Assembly (NCBI RefSeq): GCF_008831155.1
Contig: NZ_WBKB01000001.1
Location: forward strand, 434,001 to 498,000
Reading direction: 5' to 3'
DNA length: 64,000 nt
From: Gulosibacter chungangensis
GTDB taxonomy: Bacteria; Actinomycetota; Actinomycetes; Actinomycetales; Microbacteriaceae
Shown here: positions 26,285 through 34,942 of the stretch, piece after piece
Layout of the letters: each line of letters opens with the position of its first letter
How positions within the stretch are numbered: position 1 is the first letter of the stretch
The notes under the pieces: model-generated
Databases searched by the model: none
The model's input: the letters and a program-made list of their open reading frames with translations, nothing else
What the model was told of the DNA's origin: nothing
Translations under genes and position numbers: made by a program

Positions 26285-27928
26285 TTAGCTGCGCGAGTCG
26301 AAGGTCGGTTCGCCGCCAACGAAGGTGGCGACCACGTCGAGATCGGCGATGTTTTCGCAGTCGAGCGGCGAATCGGACAGCGCCACAAAATCCGCGAGCT
26401 TGCCGCGTTCAAGGGTGCCCTTATCGGCAATCTGGCCGGTACCGATCGCGCCCCACTCGGTGTATGAGCGCAGCGCCTCCTCGGGGCTAATACCCTCTTC
26501 AGGCCCAAGCACCATGCCGTTTTCCGTGAGCCGGTCAACCGCCGACTGCATCCCCCGCCGAATATTGTTGTCGGCGACCGGCAGGTCAGATGAGCCCGCG
26601 AGAATCGCCCCCGCATCCACCACCGAGCGCCCGCGGTACAGCCAGTTCGCGCGTTCGGGGCCGACGTTCTTCACGAACTGATCGCCCAATGGGCCGATGA
26701 ATCCTGCCTGCGGTGTCACTACGATCCGCAACCTTCCGGCCCGCTCCACCTGGTCGGGTCGAGCGATACCGAAGTGTTCGACCCGGCTTGGGGCACCGTT
26801 ACTGCCGTACGTCTGCTGGCACTCTTCGATCAAATCGAGCGCCATGTCGATCCCCGCATCCCCAATCGCGTGCAAGGCGACCGGCCAGCCCGCGCGATAG
26901 GCGGCAAGCACATCTTCGCGATATTTTTCGGGAGTGTTGAGCAGGTACCCGCGATTGTGGTCGTGGCCACAGTAGTCCTCGGTCACCGCGGCAGTGGCAC
27001 CGAGGAGCGAACCGTCCATGAACGCCTTCACGTGGCCGAGACGAATCCACTCGCTGCCGAATCCGGTGCCGATGCCGAGCCCCGTCGCGAGTCCCTTCCC
27101 TTCGCCACGGAAATCGCTCGCGTTGCCTTCGAGCAGGTCGAGTGAGTCGATGGCGGGGAGCAACTGCGCGCGAGCATGCAGGCGACCGCTGGCCCGCGCA
27201 AGCTGATAGCCCGCAACCTCAATCGGGCTGTGGCCGATCCAGCCGCCGCCAATCCCCGCCTCGCTGAAACTCGTGATGCCCTCGGCCGCAAATCGCGTGG
27301 TCGCCGCATCCAGCGCCCGAGCAATCTCTTCGGAACTGTAGGGCAGCAGCATCGACTGAATCAGGCTCTGCGCCGCCTCATCGAGCAAACCTGTGGGCGT
27401 CCCGTCGGCGTTGCGCACCACTTCACCGCCGACGGGGTTCTCAAACCCGTCCTCGAGCGCACCGATCATTCGCAGCGTCGCGGTATTGGTGATGGATGCG
27501 TGCCCCGAGGTGTGCCGCAGGTACAGCGGCCGGTCTCCTGTAATTTCGTCGAGACGTGCGATGTCGGGGTATTGGCCACCGTGGTGTTTCTGGTTGAACC
27601 CGGTGCCGTGGATCCACGCGTTCGGGTCGTCCGCGAGGCGGTCTGCCTCCGCTTCGATCATTGCGTAGAGCTCTTCGAGCCCGCGAGCCTGATCAAGCTG
27701 GATCGCCGTGAGCCCAAGCCCCCACCAGGTGGTGTGGCAGTGGGCATCAATGAAGCCAGGCACGAGGGTCTCGTTCGGGAAGGAGTCCTGCCGCGTCGCG
27801 GTGACCCCCGCGAGCTCCTCATCGAAGCCGATAATTCGGCCACCAAAGACGCCCATTAGGGATGCGGTGGGTCGCTTCGGGTCGAGGGTGATAATGCGCT
27901 TCGCCTCGACAATGAGATCGATTTCCAT
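26285..27928 (-). CDS. YtcJ/NfdA-like amidohydrolase
   Basis: A 547-residue protein of the amidohydrolase superfamily, subgroup YtcJ and N-substituted formamide deformylase. The metal ligands appear as VPGFIDAHCHTTWWGL (HxH type), later LYLRHTSGHAS, VALHAIGDAGIDMALDLIE, and SSDLPVADNNIRRGMQSAV. The length matches Arthrobacter-type NfdA enzymes. ATG 27928 follows AAGGAG. Upstream 30 bp away is the transporter, and downstream is the M20 amidohydrolase. The neighbours suggest sequential breakdown of an N-substituted amide; this is inferred from context. Confidence 0.85.
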   Translation of the reverse strand: MEIDLIVEAKRIITLDPKRPTASLMGVFGGRIIGFDEELAGVTATRQDSFPNETLVPGFIDAHCHTTWWGLGLTAIQLDQARGLEELYAMIEAEADRLADDPNAWIHGTGFNQKHHGGQYPDIARLDEITGDRPLYLRHTSGHASITNTATLRMIGALEDGFENPVGGEVVRNADGTPTGLLDEAAQSLIQSMLLPYSSEEIARALDAATTRFAAEGITSFSEAGIGGGWIGHSPIEVAGYQLARASGRLHARAQLLPAIDSLDLLEGNASDFRGEGKGLATGLGIGTGFGSEWIRLGHVKAFMDGSLLGATAAVTEDYCGHDHNRGYLLNTPEKYREDVLAAYRAGWPVALHAIGDAGIDMALDLIEECQQTYGSNGAPSRVEHFGIARPDQVERAGRLRIVVTPQAGFIGPLGDQFVKNVGPERANWLYRGRSVVDAGAILAGSSDLPVADNNIRRGMQSAVDRLTENGMVLGPEEGISPEEALRSYTEWGAIGTGQIADKGTLERGKLADFVALSDSPLDCENIADLDVVATFVGGEPTFDSRS

Positions 27929-27958
27929 GACGGGACTCCTTCCTGAAACCGCGGCTGT

Positions 27959-29293
27959 CTAGTGCTTGAACCCGGGGAGCTTCACGCTCATGCGCGGGGT
28001 AATGAGGCCCGAGCACGCCGTGAACAACGAGAGGAACACGAGCATTGCTGCGGCCGGCCACCAGTGGTTTGCGGCCGAGGCCACGAACGCGGTCGCCATC
28101 AGCGGGATGAATCCCGAGATCATGCCGGCGATGTTCTGTGCCATACCGACGCCCGTGTAGCGGGTCTTCGCGGGGAACAGGCCCGTGAGGACGGTGCCGG
28201 ATGCGGCGTAGGGGAAGGAGAGCGCGGCAACCGCGATCGTCATGCTGATCACCACGAGCGCAGGAATACCCGATTCGAGCAGTAAGAAGCTCGGCACCGC
28301 GATAATCGCCGAAACGATACCGCCCCAGAGAATCACTCGGCTCGCACCAAAGCGGGCGCCGAGACGACCACCAATCACGAGCACCGGGATCTCAACAATC
28401 GCGGCCACCATGCTGCCCAGCAGCATCAGTTCGGAGGGGTAGCCGAGCACGTTCACGCCGTACCAGACGATGAACGCGGTCACGAGATAGAAACCACCGA
28501 TACCGAGCAGGCCCGCTGCCATGCCCATGAAGATGTGGCGCCAGTAGTGCTTGAAGGTCTCGGCAACGGGGCTCTTGACGGTTTCACCCTGCTCCATGAG
28601 CTCGGTGAATACCGGCGATTCTTCCAGCTGGCGACGAATGTAGACGGCGATCAGCAGCATCGGGATCGCGATGAGGAAGGGGATGCGCCAACCCCAGGAG
28701 TCGAAGCTGTTCTGCGAGAGCAGTAGGGTCATCACGTAGAACCCACCGGAGGACAGGATCGTACCGATCGGTGAACCGATCTGCGGGATTGCGGCGTAAA
28801 GGGCGCGCTTCTCGAGTGGCGCATTTTCGACCACGATGGTCATGGCGCCAGACCACTCACCACCCACGAACAGGCCCTGGAAGATGCGCAGCAGCACCAG
28901 CAGAATCGGGGCCGCGACACCGATCGCGGCATAGGTCGGCAGCATGCCGATCATCGCGGTCACGATACCGATGCCGACGATCGTGATGAGCAGCACCTTG
29001 CGGCGGCCAATCTTGTCGCCCATGGTGCCAAAGATCAGCCCACCAAGGGGACGCGCAACCAAGCCAACACCAAAGGTTGCGAAGGAGGACATCGCGGCGA
29101 CCGTGGCATTCTCCGACTCGAAGTACTGCACGTTAAACACGAGCGCGGCAGCCGCGCTGAAGAGGAAGAAGTCGTACCACTCCATTGCGGTGCCGATCAG
29201 CGCACCGATCGCGACCTTGTTCGCATCCTTGGTAGAAATTTGCTTGGTGGCGCCGTATTCAATTGACGCGGTTGGCGCATGCTCGTTAGTCAA
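27959..29293 (-). CDS. MHS-family (metabolite:H+ symporter) MFS transporter
   Basis: A 444-residue, twelve-span importer. The MHS signatures are present: GTAMEWYDFFLFSAAAALVF in span 1, RPLGGLIFGTMGDKIGRRKVL in loop 2-3, and LRIFQGLFVGGEWSGAM in span 4. The TTG at 29291-29293 is chosen because AAAGGAG lies five bases upstream; the 28 residues upstream in the frame do not look like protein. It is the first gene of the operon with the amidohydrolase genes and probably supplies their substrate. It is divergent from the PucR-type regulator at 29428. Confidence 0.9.
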   Translation of the reverse strand: MTNEHAPTASIEYGATKQISTKDANKVAIGALIGTAMEWYDFFLFSAAAALVFNVQYFESENATVAAMSSFATFGVGLVARPLGGLIFGTMGDKIGRRKVLLITIVGIGIVTAMIGMLPTYAAIGVAAPILLVLLRIFQGLFVGGEWSGAMTIVVENAPLEKRALYAAIPQIGSPIGTILSSGGFYVMTLLLSQNSFDSWGWRIPFLIAIPMLLIAVYIRRQLEESPVFTELMEQGETVKSPVAETFKHYWRHIFMGMAAGLLGIGGFYLVTAFIVWYGVNVLGYPSELMLLGSMVAAIVEIPVLVIGGRLGARFGASRVILWGGIVSAIIAVPSFLLLESGIPALVVISMTIAVAALSFPYAASGTVLTGLFPAKTRYTGVGMAQNIAGMISGFIPLMATAFVASAANHWWPAAAMLVFLSLFTACSGLITPRMSVKLPGFKH

Positions 29294-29427
29294 AACCACT
29301 CCTTTGTAGCGGGCGCTCCGTCTCGGAGCTTCCATGCTTCTACCGTGCCAGGGATAATGCCCAGAAGTGGTGGGCAACCTTCGTCAGTTTTCGCACCAAA
29401 TTGTGCATCTGCCCTAGATTGGGGTGT

Positions 29428-30618
29428 ATGCGCAATGAATTACTCGAGCCACAGCCCGAAGACCGAGGCCGCTGGATTGAGATTCTGGCACAGGTATCAC
29501 CTGACCACTTGGTCGAACGGTTCGTATCGCAGGTGCGCGAGGTCGATGACTACTCCACCCCGGCCGTCACCTGGACTGAAATACGAACTTCCGCGCTCAG
29601 TTCCTTCCTCGCCCTCCTTGACGCCTTGAAACACGGCGATAGCAGCCGCACCGTAGACATTGCCGCGCACGTCGGCATCACGCGCGCTCGTGCGAACGTG
29701 CCGATGTCCTCGCTGATGACCGCCATCCGAATCGACTTCCAGGTGCTCTGGAACAGCATCCTGGAAGTGTCGGCCGACGAGGATGCGCAATTACTGATTC
29801 GACACGCGAACTCGGTGTGGCTCACGGTCGACAGTTACGTGCGGCAAACTCAGGATGCGTATATGGCTGAGGAGCGGCGAATGGCCGATGAGGCCGGAGC
29901 GGTCCGAAGAAAACTCCTCGCAGAGCTCCTGCGCCAGGAAGAACTCTCTACTCATCGACTGGAAGTGATCGCGGAGGCGCTTGGCATTGGCACTTCCCCG
30001 ACATTCCTGATCGCCGCCGCCGATGAAGACGAACAGGCGATTACCGGGTTACGGACCGAAGTCAACCGACTGGAACGCGCATCCCTCAAACCCTTCGCGC
30101 AGTACCGCGGGACGGCGCTCATCGTGTTTCTCGAGTGGCCCGAGCAACCGACGACGCCCCAGCACCTCGCGATCCAACAGCTGCATGAGCACCGAATCGG
30201 GCTCATCGAGCGGGCTGAGGGGCTCACTGCCCTCCGTCACGCGATTCCACTCGCGATTCAGCTGGCGGGGCTCGCGACCAAGCGACCTATCGTGCCCACG
30301 AGCGAGCCCGCAAAACGTCCCGCGGTAACCCCCGAACTCGGCTGGACCAAGCTCATCCACGACCGCGTGCACGACCTCAACCTCGCGACGTTCCTGGATG
30401 TGCATCCGCTACTTGCGAGCTGTGGGGAGGCAGAACGCAATAATCTGCTCACCGCGGTGCGCGCGTACCTCGCAACCGGCAGCGTTTCGGAGGCTGCTGA
30501 GGCGACCTTCTGTCACCGAAATACACTCACCAACCGGCTGCAACGGTTCCGCGAGCTCACCGAAATCGACGTCACGGTGCCGAATCAGGCGGCGCTGCTC
30601 GTCGTCCTCTGGGCCTAA
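29428..30618 (+). CDS. PucR/CdaR-type transcriptional regulator
   Basis: A 396-residue regulator with no recognised N-terminal PucR domain but with the C-terminal PucR helix-turn-helix: AYLATGSVSEAAEATFCHRN followed by TLTNRLQRFRELTEIDV. The middle has a GGDEF-like CdaR fold (about 160-280). ATG 29428 is used in preference to the in-frame TTG at 29401, nine codons upstream. It is divergent from the MHS/YtcJ/M20 operon with a 134-bp gap, and therefore is probably its activator, responding to the transported N-compound. PucR itself controls purine catabolism in Bacillus, but this does not fix the ligand here. Confidence 0.85.
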   Translation: MRNELLEPQPEDRGRWIEILAQVSPDHLVERFVSQVREVDDYSTPAVTWTEIRTSALSSFLALLDALKHGDSSRTVDIAAHVGITRARANVPMSSLMTAIRIDFQVLWNSILEVSADEDAQLLIRHANSVWLTVDSYVRQTQDAYMAEERRMADEAGAVRRKLLAELLRQEELSTHRLEVIAEALGIGTSPTFLIAAADEDEQAITGLRTEVNRLERASLKPFAQYRGTALIVFLEWPEQPTTPQHLAIQQLHEHRIGLIERAEGLTALRHAIPLAIQLAGLATKRPIVPTSEPAKRPAVTPELGWTKLIHDRVHDLNLATFLDVHPLLASCGEAERNNLLTAVRAYLATGSVSEAAEATFCHRNTLTNRLQRFRELTEIDVTVPNQAALLVVLWA

Positions 30619-30635
30619 GCGACTTTGCGCCGCAG

Positions 30636-31736
30636 CTAACCGACCACACCGCCAAACGCGAGCCCGAGCACGTACGTGACCGCCGCCGCACCGTATCCGA
30701 TCAGTAGCTGTCGCAGCGCTCGCTTCCAGGGAGGTGCGCCGGAAAGCACGCCGACCACGCCACCGGTCAACAGCAACGCAATACCCACCACGACCGCGGC
30801 GATCGCCACCGCGAGCAGGCCCTGTAGGCCAAAAATCCAGGGCAGCACGGGAATCAACGCACCCACCGCAAAGAACATAAAGCTCGAAGCGGCGGCGCCC
30901 AAGGGCGTACCGAGTTCCTCATGGTTCGTAGCCGTGCGACCGTGAGGGCCAAGGTGGACCGCCCCGGTCTGCCGGTGAACCGCACGAAGCGTCGCCGCAG
31001 CCTTGTCTTTCGCCTCGGCTTCCTGCATCCCCCTCGCACGATAGACCAGCGCAAGCTCGTTCTCATTAACGTCCAGCGCCGGGAGCTGGTCGCGGGTGTC
31101 GGGCCTCGGGGTGGATGCATTGAGCAGTTCCCGCTGCGAACTGACCGACACGTACTCTCCCGCGGCCATCGACAGTGCCCCCGCCAGGAGCCCCGCGATA
31201 CCCGTCGCAAGCACCACGCCCGAAGACACCCCGGTTGCACCGACCCCGAGCACGAGCGCGAGGTTCGACACCAAACCGTCATTCGCACCGAACACCGCGG
31301 CCCGGAAAGTGCCGCTCATCCGCGCCCGGGAACGCGTCGCGAGCGAGCGCACGACCTCTTCGTGGACACGTTCGTCCGCCGCCATCTGGTCGGTGGCATC
31401 CGGATCTTCGGCATAGGGACTGCGCGCCTCAAAGTTCTGCACGAGCGCGAGCGCGAACACCGACCCGAAGCTCTTTGCGAAGAATCCGAGCACCCGGGTG
31501 TTGAAGTCCGGTGACACAGTCTTTTCGGCGAGCGGGCCGAGCTTATCGATCCAGTGCTGCTGGTGCCGCTTCTCGGACTCCGCCAGCTCTAGCAGGATCT
31601 CCCGTTCCTCACCCTGACGTTTCTTCGCGAGTTCGCGGTAGGTGGCCTCCTCAGCGCGTTCATTCGCGAGGTAGCGCCGCCACCGCCGAACGTCGTGTTT
31701 TGAAGGGTCAGGGCGGTGCGCGATTCGATTCGGCAA
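30636..31736 (-). CDS. MbfA-like iron/manganese exporter (rubrerythrin-VIT1 fusion)
   Basis: A 366-residue fusion of a ferritin-like di-iron domain with a vacuolar iron transporter (VIT1/CCC1) membrane domain. The N-terminal half has ANERAEEATYREL, ELAESEKRHQQHW and DERVHEEVVRSL, giving the ExxH/Glu ligands of erythrin. The C-terminal half has AAVFGANDGLVSNLALVLGV, the ALSMAAGEYVSVSSQRE segment and three more spans. Established relatives (MbfA) export Fe or Mn and protect against peroxide. The TTG at 31736 has GGAG five bases upstream. It is convergent with the PucR gene. Confidence 0.88.
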   Translation of the reverse strand: MPNRIAHRPDPSKHDVRRWRRYLANERAEEATYRELAKKRQGEEREILLELAESEKRHQQHWIDKLGPLAEKTVSPDFNTRVLGFFAKSFGSVFALALVQNFEARSPYAEDPDATDQMAADERVHEEVVRSLATRSRARMSGTFRAAVFGANDGLVSNLALVLGVGATGVSSGVVLATGIAGLLAGALSMAAGEYVSVSSQRELLNASTPRPDTRDQLPALDVNENELALVYRARGMQEAEAKDKAAATLRAVHRQTGAVHLGPHGRTATNHEELGTPLGAAASSFMFFAVGALIPVLPWIFGLQGLLAVAIAAVVVGIALLLTGGVVGVLSGAPPWKRALRQLLIGYGAAAVTYVLGLAFGGVVG

Positions 31737-31810
31737 CAGGGCTCCATTCGTTAATAACGACCCGCTAGTTTAGGCGGTCAGCCGTCATGAGCGCTGCATC
31801 CTGAAGTCGG

Positions 31811-32416
31811 CTATTGCCCCGGCGACCCAGCCTGGGTACTCGACACATCGATCACGGAGAAGTTCTTCCACGAGCGTGAGGCTGTGGGACCGCGCTGACC
31901 GTGGTAGCGGGAACCGTATTTCTGGGACCCGTAAGGATGCTCAGCCGGCGAAGAGAGATCGAAGAAGCACAGCTGACCGATTTTCATGCCCGGCCAGAGC
32001 TTTATCGGGAGGGTCGCGACGTTGGAAAGTTCCAGCGTGACGTGGCCCTGGAAGCCGGGGTCGATGAAGCCTGCGGTGGAGTGCGTGAGGAGGCCGAGTC
32101 GGCCGAGCGAGGATTTGCCCTCGAGCCGTGCCGCCACGTCATTGCTCAGCGAGACTTGCTCAAAGGTCGACGCGAGCACGAACTCGCCCGGGTGCAAGAT
32201 GAACGCCTCATCTGGTTCCGACTCGATCAGATGTGTGAGCTCTGCCTGCTCCTCGCGCGGGTCAATCGACGGGTAACGGTGATTATCGAAGAGACGGAAG
32301 TAGCGGTCGAGCCGCACATCCACACTCGAGGGCTGCACCATCCCCGGGTCCCAGGGGTCGAGGCCAATGCGGCCCGAGTCGATTCCCGCACGAATATCTC
32401 GATCACTGAGCAGCAT
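31811..32416 (-). CDS. dcd: dCTP deaminase
   Basis: A 201-residue cytoplasmic enzyme that deaminates dCTP to dUTP for dTTP synthesis. The start [17 protein letters not shown], the [15 protein letters not shown] segment, the active-site Glu region [37 protein letters not shown] and the C-terminal [21 protein letters not shown] lid are all conserved. ATG 32416 has AAGGTGG upstream; the ten extra upstream residues are not needed. Some actinobacterial enzymes are bifunctional DCD-DUT, which hydrolyse on to dUMP, and this one could be as well. It is divergent from tRNA-Gly. Confidence 0.95.
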   Translation of the reverse strand: MLLSDRDIRAGIDSGRIGLDPWDPGMVQPSSVDVRLDRYFRLFDNHRYPSIDPREEQAELTHLIESEPDEAFILHPGEFVLASTFEQVSLSNDVAARLEGKSSLGRLGLLTHSTAGFIDPGFQGHVTLELSNVATLPIKLWPGMKIGQLCFFDLSSPAEHPYGSQKYGSRYHGQRGPTASRSWKNFSVIDVSSTQAGSPGQ

Positions 32417-32501
32417 CCATCCACCTTTATTTGTCGCTGCGGCCAAACCTGTTGCTACACTATCCCTCGGTGCTCAATTGCAGTGTGTATAGGCACCGAC
32501 T

Positions 32502-32575
32502 GGGGCTGTAGTTCAATGGTAGAACTTCTGCTTCCCAAGCAGACAGCGCGGGTTCGATTCCCGTCAGCCCCTCCA
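32502..32575 (+). tRNA. tRNA-Gly (anticodon CCC)
   Basis: A 74-base cloverleaf with CCA encoded. The acceptor stem is GGGGCTG/CAGCCCC, the D arm is short (TAGTTCAATGGTAGAAC), the anticodon stem-loop is TCTGC-TTCCCAA-GCAGA, and the T arm is GCGGG-TTCGATT-CCCGT. The discriminator base is T followed by CCA. The anticodon loop TTCCCAA gives CCC, reading the Gly codon GGG. Confidence 0.96.
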
Positions 32576-32703
32576 GTTGGCCTCGAACGGCCCGTTCACC
32601 ACGTTTTGTCGGATGCTCAAATTACAATCCGACCAAAGAACCAACATGGGAGGGCAAGGCTTTGACTACTTAAACTCCGCCGTCGCGCCCCACCGTTCGT
32701 CGG

Positions 32704-32865
32704 ATGAGCTCGTCAGAAGTTGCGCGTGAGATTCAGGATATTGAAGCGCGTCGCGGTTCATTCGAAAGATTGCTGGAAAAAGCTTCCCAAGATGACCTCA
32801 CCGCCGACGAGCATGCTGACATGCGTCGTCTCGATGCACTTCGGTTCATCCAGACTGGGCATTGA
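32704..32865 (+). CDS. Possible small protein downstream of tRNA-Gly
   Basis: A 53-residue frame from ATG 32704 to TGA 32863-32865. It encodes a charged, largely helical peptide (SEVAREIQDIEARRGSFERL, then DLTADEHADMRRLDALRFI). No clear ribosome-binding site precedes it and the frame is open for 30 bases upstream. It is the only plausible coding signal in the 528-bp gap between the tRNA and the GntR gene. Codon use is less GC-biased than in neighbours. I do not recognise a family; it could be a remnant of an element that once used the tRNA 3' end as attachment site. The remaining gap holds one weak inverted repeat (GTCGGAT/ATCCGAC, 32608-32633). Confidence 0.4.
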   Translation: MSSSEVAREIQDIEARRGSFERLLEKASQDDLTADEHADMRRLDALRFIQTGH

Positions 32866-33103
32866 ATAACTCCTTCAAGGCGCAGGCGGAGTCTTTTGCG
32901 TTGGACGTCATGGAGGCTCTCGCAATCGTGATTCCATCGTACGATCTGGGCACCGATTAGCGGACGGAACCCTAGGAACTTCAATTTGCGGAGTCTCGCC
33001 CCAACGACAGAATTCCGCGCCGAGCTGGACGTGTTCGGCTCAGGGCTGGCCGGTTTCTCGAATGGACTGGCAGTGCCCGTCGCATTTTCTTGAGCCCCGA
33101 GCG

Positions 33104-33868
33104 TCATTCTGGGCTGCGACCACTCCGAGGGAGGGCGAGGAACATCTCTCGCCGCAATGAATCAACGTGAGCACGAGTGACCTCAATCGCGGCCGCCGTA
33201 TCGTGCGCGCGGAATGCTGCCACCAGCGCACGGTGCTCGTCACGACCTTCCTCGAGCTGATCCATCGGATACGGCACGAAATATTTCAGCAACGACTCAT
33301 ACACCGCAAGATAAGCGGGCACTTCCGGGAGTCCGCTCATCTCAGCGACGAGGTGATGAAACCGGCTGTCTGGAACGTGGTGCTCCATCCAGTTCTGCGC
33401 GTTCTGCGATTGCTCAATGAGCTCGTCAAGAGCATCGCACTGCGTGGGTGTGGCGGCGAGGGTGGCCGCAAACACGACGGCGCTCTCCATGAGGATGCGC
33501 TGGTCAATAAGGCTGTGGATCGCCGTCTCGTCAGCTCGAAAGGCCATCACCGAGCTGTCCTGCAGTTCGGGAACCTGCTCCGCGACGAAGGTTCCTCCAC
33601 CACGACCGGGGCGGCGGATAAGCACTCCACTCTCAACTAAGCTCTCGAGCCCTCGTCGCGCGGTGATTGCACTTACCTCGAGCCCAGCGGCGATGTGTTC
33701 CACCCTGGGCAGCTTGCTGCCGGGCGCAAGCAGTCCATGCTCGATCGAGAGCAGGATGCGCGCGCGCACAGTCTCCACCGCGGAGAGCCGGGTGAGAGCT
33801 GCAGAACCGGGCGCGGCGAACAACGCCCTATCCACCTCGGTTCCTGAGTTCTTACCGGTCGCAGTCAT
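33104..33868 (-). CDS. GntR-family regulator (FadR/FCD type)
   Basis: A 254-residue regulator. The winged helix is VRARILLSIEHGLLAPGSKL, then PRVEHIAAGLEVSAITARRG and the wing GVLIRRPGRGGGTFV. The C-terminal FCD-like all-helical domain carries metal/ligand positions in RILMESAVVFAA, DSRFHHLVAEMSG and the late EHRALVAAFRAHD-x-AAAIEVTRAHVD segment. ATG 33868 is the start. It is divergent from the nitrilase gene, and its likely operators are the TGATCA repeats at 33899-33930. It probably represses the nitrilase-permease genes until the substrate is present. Confidence 0.9.
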   Translation of the reverse strand: MTATGKNSGTEVDRALFAAPGSAALTRLSAVETVRARILLSIEHGLLAPGSKLPRVEHIAAGLEVSAITARRGLESLVESGVLIRRPGRGGGTFVAEQVPELQDSSVMAFRADETAIHSLIDQRILMESAVVFAATLAATPTQCDALDELIEQSQNAQNWMEHHVPDSRFHHLVAEMSGLPEVPAYLAVYESLLKYFVPYPMDQLEEGRDEHRALVAAFRAHDTAAAIEVTRAHVDSLRREMFLALPRSGRSPE

Positions 33869-33898
33869 GGCTTGATACTAGCCAAGCCTCATCGTATA

Positions 33899-33930
33899 GT
33901 GATCAAATTGAACATGATCAAAATGATCAC
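33899..33930. promoter_or_regulatory. TGATCA operator array of the GntR/nitrilase pair
   Basis: Three TGATCA hexamers lie at 33900-33905, 33915-33920 and 33924-33929. The last two form the palindrome TGATCA-AAA-TGATCA, and the outer pair is framed as GTGATCA...TGATCAC. The array lies 30 bp before the gntR start and 53 bp before the nitrilase start, the position expected for a shared operator. Confidence 0.7.
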
Positions 33931-33982
33931 TTCAGGGTGCTTGTGCTCAAATTTCAGCGCGCCGCCCGGCAAGGAGGCCAAA

Positions 33983-34858
33983 TTGACCAAGAAAACACTC
34001 ACTGTGGCGCTTGCGCAGCGCGCTCCACATCCCATCGACAGGCCACTGGATGCCTTCGCCCGCGATGTTGCGGCGACCGTCGAAGCCCACCCGAACATCC
34101 AACTGCTCGTCTACCCCGAACTGCACCTCAACGGCACCGAGCACCTACCCGAGCCTGAGCGCGCGGACGCGCTCGAAGCGGCTGCGGTCACGCTCGACAG
34201 CGATTACATTCGTACGCTCGGCGCCATAGCCGCTGAGCACGGCATCTGGCTCTGCCCCGGTAGCCTCGGCGAGCGCGGCCCCGCAGGAGAGTTCTTCAAC
34301 ACGCAGCTGCTGTTCGATGGCACCGGCGCACTCCGCAGCCGCTATCGCAAGATGTTTCCGTGGCGCCCCTACGAGCCGCACCAGCCCGGCACCGAGTTCA
34401 TCACCCAGGGTCTCGATGGGACCGCGATCGCAGGACTGTCAATTTGCTACGACGCTTGGTTTCCCGAGCACACGCGCCAGCTCGCCTGGGACGGGGCAGA
34501 CCTCATTCTCAACATCGTGAAGACCACCACCCCAGACCGCGAGCAGGAGCTCGTACTCGCTCGCGCGAACGCGATCGTCAATCAGAACGTCATGGCGAGC
34601 GTGAACTGCGCGCCTCCGGTCGGCCGGGGGCGAAGCATCGTCGTCAACGCCGAAGGCTTCGTCATCGCAGAGGCTGGGATCGGCGAGGAGACGCTCGTCT
34701 TCGAATTTGACCCAGCACACGTCGCCGCCGTTCGCGAGCGGGGCACCATGTTCAGCAACCGCATGTGGTCGCAGTTTCAAGAGGGCGACGCGGTGATTCC
34801 GATGCCGCTCTACGACGGCCGCATCGATCCAAAGTCGTGGACTCCGCGCTCGCGCTAA
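33983..34858 (+). CDS. Nitrilase-superfamily carbon-nitrogen hydrolase
   Basis: A 291-residue amidase-type enzyme with the complete catalytic triad: Glu46 in VYPELHLNG, Lys123 in YRKMFPWRPYE, and Cys155 in LSICYDAWFPE. A strand RGRSIVVNAEGFVIAEAG completes the fold. TTG 33983 is the start because AAGGAGG lies five bases upstream; the 37 residues upstream overlap the operator region. It follows the GntR gene divergently and precedes an APC permease by 84 bp on the same strand. It probably hydrolyses an amide, nitrile or carbamoyl compound brought in by that permease. Confidence 0.9.
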   Translation: MTKKTLTVALAQRAPHPIDRPLDAFARDVAATVEAHPNIQLLVYPELHLNGTEHLPEPERADALEAAAVTLDSDYIRTLGAIAAEHGIWLCPGSLGERGPAGEFFNTQLLFDGTGALRSRYRKMFPWRPYEPHQPGTEFITQGLDGTAIAGLSICYDAWFPEHTRQLAWDGADLILNIVKTTTPDREQELVLARANAIVNQNVMASVNCAPPVGRGRSIVVNAEGFVIAEAGIGEETLVFEFDPAHVAAVRERGTMFSNRMWSQFQEGDAVIPMPLYDGRIDPKSWTPRSR

Positions 34859-34942
34859 TCCGCTTTTCGAACCTCATACAACGACGTACCCCCGTCGACC
34901 CACAAGCCGACATCGACACATAAACAGACAGAGGAGTCATCT

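Noticed and set aside
26134-26616. 160-residue frame overlapping the YtcJ gene start of the M20 gap
   Set aside because: It is another frame of the amidohydrolase gene and the 147-bp gap; no domain is seen.
32733-33107. 124-residue minus-strand frame beside the tRNA
   Set aside because: No ribosome-binding site and a Ser/Arg-rich composition; the opposing 53-residue frame has a more protein-like composition.
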